A model generated the notes under the pieces. That model searched no databases. It was given only the letters and a program-made list of their open reading frames with translations, and was not told the origin of the DNA. The position numbers and the translations under genes were made by a program. Shown here piece after piece: positions 57,572 through 64,000 of a stretch of 64,000 nt of DNA (positions within the stretch are counted from its first letter, which is position 1; each line of letters starts with the position of its first letter). Source of the stretch: CAIXSC01 sp046349855. GTDB taxonomy: Bacteria > Planctomycetota > Planctomycetia > Pirellulales > Pirellulaceae. The stretch covers positions 24,320 through 88,319 of the forward strand of contig JAXMBM010000029.1 in NCBI GenBank assembly GCA_046349855.1. Reading direction: 5' to 3'.

Positions 57572-58680
57572 GTTCCGCCCCGCAGGAGTCTCGTCGCGAG
57601 TTGGATGCCGCGCCGTCCGCCGCTGCCGTGCCGTCGCCGGAGACCGACGATCCCCTGGCGCGCTACGCCCGGCAGATACGGTTTGCGCCGTTGGGACGAG
57701 AAGGACAAGAGCGCCTGCAACGTTCCCGAGCGCTGGTCTGCGGCTGCGGAGCTCTGGGATCGGTGATCGCCAACACGCTGGCCCGCGCCGGCGTCGGGCG
57801 TTTGCGGATCGTCGACCGCGATTTCCTGGAGCTGAACAACCTGCAGCGGCAGGTGCTGTACGATGAGGCCGACGTGGCGGCCGGCCTGCCGAAGGCGATT
57901 GCCGCAGCGGACAAGTTGCGTCGCATCAACTCGACGATCGACATCGAGCCGATTGTGGCGGACGTCGATCATCGCAATATCGCCGACCTGGTCCGGGACG
58001 TCGATGTCGTGGTCGACGGGACCGACAATTTCGAGATCCGGTATCTGCTCAACGATGCCTCGCTTCGCTGGAAGATCCCCTGGGTTTACGGCGGGTGCCT
58101 GGGCGCCGAGGGGCAGACCATGACGATTCTTCCGGGCGAGACACCGTGCCTGCGGTGCCTGCTCCCGGAACCTCCCCCGCCGGGCACGACCGAATCGTGC
58201 GACACGGCGGGAATCCTCGGCCCGATCATCAATGTGATCGCCTCGCTGCAGGCCTGCGAGGCCCTGAAGATTCTCTCGGGCCATCGTACCGCCAGCAGCC
58301 GCGTGCTGCAGATCTGCGATGTCTGGGACAACCAGCTGCGGCAGGTCCGGCTGGAAGCGTTGCGGGAAGCCTCGTCGCGCTGCCCGACCTGCACGGGGAG
58401 CGACTTCCCCTGGCTCGACGGCCGGCGGGGCGTTCATTCGGCCGTCCTCTGCGGGCGCAACGCCGTGCAACTCGTGTTTCCCGACGTCACTCCCCCGTCG
58501 CTCGAGCAGCTGGCCGCCCGCCTCGCCTCGGTCGGGACGGTCAGCGTGAACCGCCACCTGTTGCGGTTGAGTGTGGAAGCGTATCGTTTCACCGTTTTTC
58601 CCGATGGACGCACCATCGTGGGAGGCACGAGTGACGTGGCGGAGGCTCGCAGTGCCTACGCCCGTTACATTGGACACTAG
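57568..58680 (+). CDS. ThiF/MoeB/HesA-family E1-like adenylyltransferase
   Basis: 370 residues from GTG 57568, overlapping the previous stop. The adenylation domain has LVCGCGALGSVIANTLARAGVG (nucleotide loop), FLELNNLQRQVLYDEADVAAGLPKA with the R-Q pair, and VVDGTDNFEIRYLLND. Zinc cysteines are CLRCLLPE and CPTCTG. ESCDTAGILGPIINVIASLQACEALK matches the MoeB/ThiF active-cysteine region. The final 90 residues (NAVQLVFPDV, FTVFPDGRTIVGGTSDV) form a C-terminal domain seen in planctomycete MoeB-like proteins. Such enzymes adenylate the C-terminal glycine of ubiquitin-like sulfur carriers. No carrier gene (ThiS/MoaD) is adjacent. A NifS-like gene follows after 40 bases. Confidence 0.9.
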   Translation: MSSAPQESRRELDAAPSAAAVPSPETDDPLARYARQIRFAPLGREGQERLQRSRALVCGCGALGSVIANTLARAGVGRLRIVDRDFLELNNLQRQVLYDEADVAAGLPKAIAAADKLRRINSTIDIEPIVADVDHRNIADLVRDVDVVVDGTDNFEIRYLLNDASLRWKIPWVYGGCLGAEGQTMTILPGETPCLRCLLPEPPPPGTTESCDTAGILGPIINVIASLQACEALKILSGHRTASSRVLQICDVWDNQLRQVRLEALREASSRCPTCTGSDFPWLDGRRGVHSAVLCGRNAVQLVFPDVTPPSLEQLAARLASVGTVSVNRHLLRLSVEAYRFTVFPDGRTIVGGTSDVAEARSAYARYIGH

Positions 58681-58720
58681 TCCCCTCCGCCCATCGTTTC
58701 TCGCCCGGAAGGATCCCGTC

Positions 58721-59860
58721 ATGCGACATGTCTACCTCGACTACAACACGACCACGCCGGTGGCGCCGGCGGTGCGGGATGCCATCTGGCCGTTTCTGGG
58801 CGACCATTTCGGCAGCCCGGGGAGCGGCTATGCTCTGGGACGTGCGACTCAGGAGTCGATGGAGGACGCCCGCGAGCAGGTCGCCGCCCTGCTGGGTGCC
58901 GACCGTGAGGAGATCGTATTCACCTCGGGGGGAACCGAAAGCAACAACGCGGCGCTTCAGGGAGTGCTGCTCCGGCAGGCCCTGGAACTGCGAGGCCATT
59001 TCATCATCTCGGCGCTCGAACACGCCGCCGTCCTGGAGCCAGCTCGCTATCTGCAGCGTTTGGGCTTCGAACTGACGATCGTGCCGGTCGACTCGCAGGG
59101 ACGTGTCGCGCCCGAGGCCGTGGCGGCGGCGTTCCAGCCGAATACGTTGCTGGTAAGCGTGGTGCATGCCAGCCCGGAGATCGGTACGCTGCAGCCGCTG
59201 GCGGAGATTGCCGAGCTGTGTCGCGCACGTGGCATCCTGCTCCACACGGACGCGGTGCAGTCGGTGGGCAAAGTGCGGGTGAACGTCGACGAACTGGGAG
59301 TCGATTTGTTGTCCCTGTCGGCCCACAAGATGTATGGCCCGAAAGGGGTCGGGGCGCTGTACGTCCGCAGCGGCGTGCGGCTGGAACCGTTTATTCGAGG
59401 TGGGAGTCAGGAAGGCGGCCTGCGCGCCGGAGCGGAAAACGTACCCGGAATCATGGGGCTGGGAAAAGCGGCCAACCTGAACGCCCGCATGCTCGATGAA
59501 ACGCAACCGCGACTGGCCCGGCTCAGCGACCGGCTGCTCGAACGCCTGCGGAGCGGTATGGGTGCGTCCCTCCGTGTCCATGGCGATCTGGCACCTCGGT
59601 TGCCGAATACGCTGTACGTCGATTTTCCGGGAGTGAACGCCGCCCGCCTGCTCGAACTGGCTCCGGAAGTCGCCGCCTGGACGGCGGCGTCGAGCGGCGT
59701 GGCGGGACGAGGGCTGTCGCCGGCCCTGACCGCCATGGGTGTGCGGCCGGAGCTGGCGGCAGGTGCCATCCGCCTGAGTCTGGGGTGGTACACCACGGAG
59801 GAAGATATCGATTACGCGGCCAGCCGCCTGCTGGATGCCTGGGAGCGGCTGAAAGAGTAG
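58721..59860 (+). CDS. NifS/IscS-like class V aminotransferase lacking the catalytic cysteine
   Basis: 379 residues from ATG 58721, the full NifS/IscS length. Kept features are VYLDYNTTTPVAP, FTSGGTESNNAALQG, ISALEHAAVLEPA with His101, LLHTDAVQSVGKV with Asp177, SLSAHKMYGPKGVGALYV with the PLP Lys203, and IRLSLGWYTTEEDI. The sulfur-accepting loop should read SSGSAC-x-SG as in IscS. Here it reads AASSGVAGRGLSPALTAMG, with Gly329 at the Cys position and about three residues missing. Direct cysteine desulfurization through a persulfide is therefore unlikely. It could be a C-S lyase, an aminotransferase or a scaffold. It lies 40 bases after the E1-like gene and probably shares its transcript. Confidence 0.88.
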   Translation: MRHVYLDYNTTTPVAPAVRDAIWPFLGDHFGSPGSGYALGRATQESMEDAREQVAALLGADREEIVFTSGGTESNNAALQGVLLRQALELRGHFIISALEHAAVLEPARYLQRLGFELTIVPVDSQGRVAPEAVAAAFQPNTLLVSVVHASPEIGTLQPLAEIAELCRARGILLHTDAVQSVGKVRVNVDELGVDLLSLSAHKMYGPKGVGALYVRSGVRLEPFIRGGSQEGGLRAGAENVPGIMGLGKAANLNARMLDETQPRLARLSDRLLERLRSGMGASLRVHGDLAPRLPNTLYVDFPGVNAARLLELAPEVAAWTAASSGVAGRGLSPALTAMGVRPELAAGAIRLSLGWYTTEEDIDYAASRLLDAWERLKE

Positions 59861-59908
59861 ATTGTCCACGTCTCCAACAGAACTCCTGCGCGCAAAACGA
59901 GGCGAACC

Positions 59909-61915
59909 ATGGCGGACGAGCAGGCGGCGGGTGGACAAGGCGGGAGCGTGCCGGCACAGCGTGAGGCCGCGGGACCGGCGTCGCCGGGCGGAATTCCGGG
60001 GGAACAACGCGCCGCCGGGCATCTCCCCCCGTGGAGCGTCGGCGAGTTGCCCGAACCGCCTCGCGCCGGCTGGCGGCTGTGGATCGGCTTGATTGGTCCC
60101 GGAGTCGTCCTGGCCGGCACGTCGATCGGTTCGGGCGAATGGTTGTTTGGGCCGGCGGTCAGCGCGCAGTACGGCGCCACGCTCCTCTGGCTGGCGCTGC
60201 TGAGCATTATCTTTCAGGTGTTCTGCAACCTGATGATGATGCGGTACGCGATTTACTGCGGCGAACCGATTGTGGTCGGTGGCCTGCGCACCTGGCCCGG
60301 CCCGCTGCTCTGGATCGGCCTCTACGCGGTGCTCGATCTGGCGGCCATCTGGCCCTACAACGCCTCGAACGCCGCCGTGCCGCTGGCCGCGGCGTGGCTG
60401 GGTCGCCTCCCGGCCGGCGAGGATCAATCCCTGGTGCGGGCGCTCGGTTTCACGCTGTTCCTCTTGTCGTTCGTACCGCTGATCTTTGGCGGCACTGTCT
60501 ACCGGATGCTCGAGAAGATCATGACCTTCAAACTGGTCGTGGTCCTGACCTATCTGACCTTTGTCGCCGTGTTCATGGTGTCGTCCGGCGTCGTGGTCGA
60601 AGTGATCGGCGGCTTCGTGTCGTTCGGCGCCGTACCGTTGCGGGCCGAAACGGTGATTGCGGGCAAACACTTTTCCGTCACGCGCCAAGTCGACGGCACC
60701 CTGGGGACCGTCAAGGGTACCTTCGAACAGGACCGTGCTACGATTGCCGAATTCCGTCTGCGGGAGGGAACCGCGGTCCGCGTCTTCAAGTCGCAGCGAG
60801 ACATCCCGAGCGAATGGACGAAACTGGTCGAACAACTGGTGGACGAGGCCCGCCCCTATGCGGCACGTGGCGAATTTCTCGTGTCGGCGCACGACGACGA
60901 CACCCACTATGCGGCCCAGGGCACCATCACCGCGGACGGACGCTGGCAGGCGGTCAGCGCCACCCTCACTCGGGATGGCCAACGCCGCGAGTACTCGGGA
61001 CTGGCCGACGTCCCCGCACCGTTCGGCGAACGGCTCGCCAACCTGGTCGAACATCGTGGCTTCGAACGGGTATCGCTGCTGGGGTACGTCGGCGAACACG
61101 GTCATCTGCCGCCGCTCGATTGGGCCATGCTGGCCTCCTTTTGCGCGATTGCGGGTGCTGGTGGTCTGTCGAATACGCTGTTCTCCAACTACGCCCGGGA
61201 TAAAGGCTGGGGGATGGGACGAAATGTCGGTGCCATCCCCAGCGCCGTGGGCGGCCTGACCATTCGCCTGTCGCATGTCGGCCAGGTGTTCCACGAAGAG
61301 GATCCGGAACAGCAGCGCCGGTGGCGTGGCTGGATCCGACACATCGTGCGCGATCAGGTCGCCGTCTGGCTCGTCTGCTCCGTTCTGGGAATGGCCCTCC
61401 CCTGCATGCTGTCACTGGAGTTCATTCGCAACGCCACGGTGGCCGAGCATCGCGTGGCCGCCATGGTGGCCGAGGGGATGGCGAGCCGCTATCCAGCGTG
61501 GGGCTCGCTGTTCTGGCTGCTGACGCTGCTGTGCGGCTTCCTGATCCTGGCACCGGGTCAGGTGAGTGTCGGGGATCAGATCGCGCGGCGCTGGACCGAC
61601 ATCATCTGGACCGCCAGCCCCTGGGCTCGGCGCATGAAGGAATCGCGTGTCGGACAGATCTATTACGGCATCCTGGCGCTGTACGCGGTGTGGGGCGTCG
61701 TGGCGTTGTGGGCGTTCCCCCCGCTGGCGATTGCCAAGATCGGCGCGGTGCTGGGCAATGTGGCACTGGGCTGCGCGACGTTGCACGCCCTGTATGCCAA
61801 CCGCACTCTGCTCCACCCGCGAATGCGCCCCCATGCGGTGTTGCAGATTGGCACCTTTCTCTGTGCCCTGTTCTTCTTCGGACTGACCGGAATTGTGGTC
61901 TGGACCATGCTGTGA
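59909..61915 (+). CDS. Nramp-related membrane transporter, planctomycete type
   Basis: 668 residues with about 11 membrane segments. After a polar Gly/Pro-rich N-terminus, TM1 reads LWIGLIGPGVVLAGTSIGSGEWLFG. In Nramp metal transporters the TM1 break is DPGN; here GSGE (residues 74-77) stands there. TM6 normally has MPH; the matching region here reads AGAGGLSNTLFSNYARD. A soluble insert of roughly 150-200 residues (about 245-400, VIAGKHFSVTRQVDGTLG through ADVPAPFGERLANLVE) sits between segments before TM6. Both changes argue against canonical Mn/Fe transport, and the cargo is unknown. It follows the NifS-like gene by 48 bases. Confidence 0.85.
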   Translation: MADEQAAGGQGGSVPAQREAAGPASPGGIPGEQRAAGHLPPWSVGELPEPPRAGWRLWIGLIGPGVVLAGTSIGSGEWLFGPAVSAQYGATLLWLALLSIIFQVFCNLMMMRYAIYCGEPIVVGGLRTWPGPLLWIGLYAVLDLAAIWPYNASNAAVPLAAAWLGRLPAGEDQSLVRALGFTLFLLSFVPLIFGGTVYRMLEKIMTFKLVVVLTYLTFVAVFMVSSGVVVEVIGGFVSFGAVPLRAETVIAGKHFSVTRQVDGTLGTVKGTFEQDRATIAEFRLREGTAVRVFKSQRDIPSEWTKLVEQLVDEARPYAARGEFLVSAHDDDTHYAAQGTITADGRWQAVSATLTRDGQRREYSGLADVPAPFGERLANLVEHRGFERVSLLGYVGEHGHLPPLDWAMLASFCAIAGAGGLSNTLFSNYARDKGWGMGRNVGAIPSAVGGLTIRLSHVGQVFHEEDPEQQRRWRGWIRHIVRDQVAVWLVCSVLGMALPCMLSLEFIRNATVAEHRVAAMVAEGMASRYPAWGSLFWLLTLLCGFLILAPGQVSVGDQIARRWTDIIWTASPWARRMKESRVGQIYYGILALYAVWGVVALWAFPPLAIAKIGAVLGNVALGCATLHALYANRTLLHPRMRPHAVLQIGTFLCALFFFGLTGIVVWTML

Positions 61916-62038
61916 CCGCCGATTTGCGTGCGGGCAGGTTGTCCGCTAGTCTGGAAGTCGTGACGAACCGGGCCGCATCGGGCGGCCGGTCTCTCGCGCC
62001 CCTGTGTCTCGCGTTCCTGTGTCAGGAGCCCCCCGTCC

Positions 62039-63055
62039 ATGTCTGACCTGCCTGCTTCTGCTGCTCGACGGTCGTCGCGACGCGTCGGTGGTCTGCTGGT
62101 CCGCAGTCTGCTCGTGGCGATTGTCATCATCGTCGGCCCGCTTTGGGCGCAGACGAAAGGAGGGAAGTCGGTCAAGCGGGCGGCGACTCCCAAATTCTCG
62201 GCCTCCGACATCAAGGGGGTTTATTTCGAAGACGTCTTCGACGGCAAGGTGCTGGCCGGGGAACGCCCCGCCAACCTGGGCGCCGTGGCGTCGGGCGGCA
62301 GCAAGTCCAGCGGCGCCCCCGCCTCGGCGGGCGACGGAGGAGCCGCCAATGACAATGCCGGCAGCGGCTGGTCCAAGATGGTGGCCCCGACGACGTTGGA
62401 AGACGAGATCAAGGCGATCAAGCTGCAGGTGGACAAGACGGTCACCACGCCGACCGATTTTGCGGGCAAAGGGTATAAGGAATCACGCCGGAATTTCATG
62501 ATGCTGGCCATGCTCTTCGGCGTGATCTCCGAATACGACGGCGAGGTGCGCTGGAAGCAGTTCGCCCCCTCCGCCCGGGAACTCTTTGGCCGGACGGCCG
62601 CCAACGCCAAGGTCGGGACGCAGCAGGTGTATAACGAGGCCAAGCAGCGCAAAGGAGATCTCGAAGAACTGCTCAGTGGCAGCCTGTCGGCCAAGACCAA
62701 CGCCGAACCGAAGGTTTCGTGGGGCACGATCTGTGACCGCAGCCCGCTGATGCAGCGGCTGGAAATGGGCTTGGAACCCCACCTGCAGCCCTGGACCGCG
62801 AGCAAGGCCGATTTCATGGGCAAGAAAGACGAACTGCTCCGCGAGGCTCAGCTCTTCGCCGTCATGGGACACGTACTGATGCAGGACGGCATGAGTGACG
62901 CGGATGACAAGGAATACGTGGCCTTCTGCGAGATGCTGAAGAAAGCCGCGCTCGATGTGGCCGACGCGGTCAAACTGGGGAACGATGATGCGGCCCGCCA
63001 GGCGGTGGGGCGGATCAGTAAGTCGTGCGCCGATTGTCACGACAAGTACCGCTGA
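62039..63055 (+). CDS. Exported monohaem cytochrome c-like protein
   Basis: 338 residues. An Arg-rich N-terminus and one hydrophobic segment (VGGLLVRSLLVAIVIIVGPLW) give a signal or anchor. A Gly/Ser/Ala-rich linker (about residues 80-110) follows. The C-terminal half is mainly helical (FMMLAMLFGVISEYDGEVRW, FCEMLKKAALDVADAVKLGND) and ends in ISKSCADCHDKYR, a CxxCH haem c site 5 residues from the end. This layout, four helices with a C-terminal CxxCH, is that of class II cytochromes c (cytochrome c' type). It would carry electrons or bind small ligands in the periplasm. The last 41 bases overlap the end of the opposite gene. Confidence 0.85.
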   Translation: MSDLPASAARRSSRRVGGLLVRSLLVAIVIIVGPLWAQTKGGKSVKRAATPKFSASDIKGVYFEDVFDGKVLAGERPANLGAVASGGSKSSGAPASAGDGGAANDNAGSGWSKMVAPTTLEDEIKAIKLQVDKTVTTPTDFAGKGYKESRRNFMMLAMLFGVISEYDGEVRWKQFAPSARELFGRTAANAKVGTQQVYNEAKQRKGDLEELLSGSLSAKTNAEPKVSWGTICDRSPLMQRLEMGLEPHLQPWTASKADFMGKKDELLREAQLFAVMGHVLMQDGMSDADDKEYVAFCEMLKKAALDVADAVKLGNDDAARQAVGRISKSCADCHDKYR

Positions 63056-64000
63056 TGTCCCGCGGCGCGGCGAACAGGTGAGCCAGCAGGCAGGCGGCGA
63101 CATCGGTCGGGGCGATCTGTTCCGTCTCGACAAGCTCGCGCCGCGGTGAAATGAAAACCGGCCTGTCGGCGTCCTCGGTCGCCGGCAGCCCGTGCGAGCC
63201 GCGCACCAGGGTGGCGTCGGTAGGAATCACTTCCAGCAAGGCGCGGAACCCCAGCTTGCGACGAAGCAGCGTGGAGGCAATCTTCAGGCGTGGCCAGTGG
63301 AGCTGCGGATCCAGAAACAGCTCGGCCGGGTCATATCCCGGCTTGCGGTGAATGTCGACCGTACGAGCAAAGTCCGGCTGGCGGCGCTCGTCCAGCCAGT
63401 AATAGTAGGTGAACCAGGCGTCCGGCTCGGCCAGGACCACCAGTTCCCCCGACCGCGGATGGTCCAGGTGCAGCTCGGCCCGTTCCGCTCCCTCGTAGAC
63501 ACGGGCCACGCCGGGAGTGCGTTCCAGCAAGCGCCGAACCGCAGACAGCTGTTCGGGCACGGAGACATACACGTGTGCCACCTGGTGGTCGGCCACGGCA
63601 AAGGCGGTGCTGGCTCCGGCGTCGAGCAATTCGCGTCCCAGTTCCTCGCGGGTCGCCAGCCACCCCGCCTCCCGCAGCACACGATTCAGGTGGACCGGCC
63701 GAGAGACGCGGGTGATGCCGTATTCACTCAACAGCACCACAGTCGTCCCGCGGGCTTCGTAGAAGTCGATCAGTTGGCCGACCACGGCGTCGACTTCGCG
63801 CAGATCCTGGCCCACGCGCGCGGGATCCGGGCCCCAGCGCTGCAGCGCGTAATCGAGATGGGGCAGGTACACGAGCGACAGGCGGGGGGCGGCCTGCTCG
63901 GCAATCCGCCGCGCGGCGGCCGCAATCCAGGCAGTGGAAGCGATCGAGGTGGCAGGGCCCCAGAACTGGAAGAGCGGGAACGTGCCGAGTTCAGCCTGCA
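63015..64000 (-). CDS. Alkaline-phosphatase-superfamily protein (nucleotide pyrophosphatase-like), partial
   Basis: The frame is open from the window edge to the stop at 63015, giving about 327 C-terminal residues; the start is outside. Visible blocks are FPLFQFWGPATSIASTAWIA near the edge, LSLVYLPHLDYALQRWGPD, TTVVLLSEYGITRVSRPVHLNRVLREAGWL, AFAVADHQVAHVYVS and a C-terminal KPGYDPAELFLDPQLHWPRLKI. They match the family of type I phosphodiesterase/nucleotide pyrophosphatase-like proteins. The nucleophile Thr/Ser and most metal ligands would be upstream. Its last residues (ISGTCRDNRRTTY) are encoded over the 3' end of the cytochrome c-like gene. Confidence 0.85.
   Translation of the reverse strand, partial: QAELGTFPLFQFWGPATSIASTAWIAAAARRIAEQAAPRLSLVYLPHLDYALQRWGPDPARVGQDLREVDAVVGQLIDFYEARGTTVVLLSEYGITRVSRPVHLNRVLREAGWLATREELGRELLDAGASTAFAVADHQVAHVYVSVPEQLSAVRRLLERTPGVARVYEGAERAELHLDHPRSGELVVLAEPDAWFTYYYWLDERRQPDFARTVDIHRKPGYDPAELFLDPQLHWPRLKIASTLLRRKLGFRALLEVIPTDATLVRGSHGLPATEDADRPVFISPRRELVETEQIAPTDVAACLLAHLFAAPRDISGTCRDNRRTTY

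Noticed and set aside
58589..61342. Long minus-strand frame (about 900 codons) opposite the NifS-like and Nramp-like genes
   Set aside because: It is a shadow of the two plus-strand genes, with low-complexity His/Gln/Arg-rich sequence and no ribosome-binding site or domain.
1..64000. tRNA or rRNA genes
   Set aside because: I looked through the intergenic gaps for acceptor-stem/T-loop patterns and found none. A covariance-model search would be decisive.

Overview
This 64 kb, GC-rich window is chromosomal DNA from a planctomycete (Planctomycetota, most like the Pirellulales in gene content). The evidence is the DUF1549/DUF1553 cytochrome-like protein next to a DUF1501 protein with a twin-arginine-type leader, a DUF1080 protein, a secreted beta-propeller protein with an LEPR-XLL-like N-terminus and C-terminal dockerin-type repeats, a planctomycete-type Nramp relative, and many short lipoproteins. 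Nothing here looks like a prophage, insertion sequence, integron or CRISPR array. No tRNA or rRNA was recognised. The window is a mosaic of short operons on both strands, plus one RNA gene.

Layout. 1-6710 (+): the 3' end of tyrS, a membrane-anchored unknown, and a DUF1549/1553 - PPC - DUF1501 operon. 6783-9271 (-): a ketosynthase-like protein with its catalytic residues replaced, and a GNAT-like protein. 9401-11493 (+): two consecutive extended SDR enzymes. 18337-11586 (-): SRP RNA, dnaX, ybaB, recR, rpoN and a D-xylonate-type dehydratase. 18507-19744 (+): a Bcp-type peroxiredoxin and tmk. 19816-21417 (-): a transglutaminase-like protein and a small exported protein separated by a U-tailed terminator. 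21750-23662 (+): an alpha/beta hydrolase and a class IV aminotransferase. 23701-24792 (-): a GspF/PilC protein. 24910-29571 (+): tyrA, a PurS-PurS-PurL fusion and purQ. 29544-31914 (-): rlmN, a lipoprotein and a HAD protein with degenerate motifs.

32035-35165 (+): a two-domain esterase-like protein and a DUF1080 protein. 35188-40023 (-): a formylglycine-generating-enzyme-like protein, floA and a large exported unknown. 40234-46274 (+): beta-propeller/dockerin protein, TIM-barrel isomerase, RluA-type synthase and FAH-family enzyme. 46279-52072 (-): mqnC and mqnA of the futalosine menaquinone route, a short RluA-type synthase, a Gfo/Idh/MocA oxidoreductase, an SDR and a small membrane protein. 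52432-63055 (+): a third extended SDR, uvrA, an unknown, a ThiF/MoeB-like E1, a NifS-like protein without the catalytic cysteine, an Nramp-like transporter and a monohaem cytochrome c-like protein. The window ends inside an alkaline-phosphatase-superfamily gene on the minus strand.

Most notable signals. (1) dnaX carries an A10 tract phased as AAA AAG at codons 433-436, and both alternative frames stop within a few codons, which predicts a gamma-like short product of about 438 residues. (2) The NifS-like protein downstream of a ThiF/MoeB-like enzyme has glycine where the sulfur-carrying cysteine should be, plus a shortened loop. (3) The ketosynthase-like protein has replaced all of Cys-His-His. 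(4) An SRP RNA with an unusual apical loop lies behind a good promoter just upstream of dnaX. (5) A short conserved sequence, GTACCCGA(GA)AATCGAAG-NN-TTGAC, recurs in three intergenic sites. (6) Several gene ends carry strong GC hairpins with no U-tract. No single region is convincingly a new defence or mobile system. The best candidate for something undescribed is the 56660-59860 cassette (unknown protein, E1-like enzyme, Cys-less NifS-like protein).
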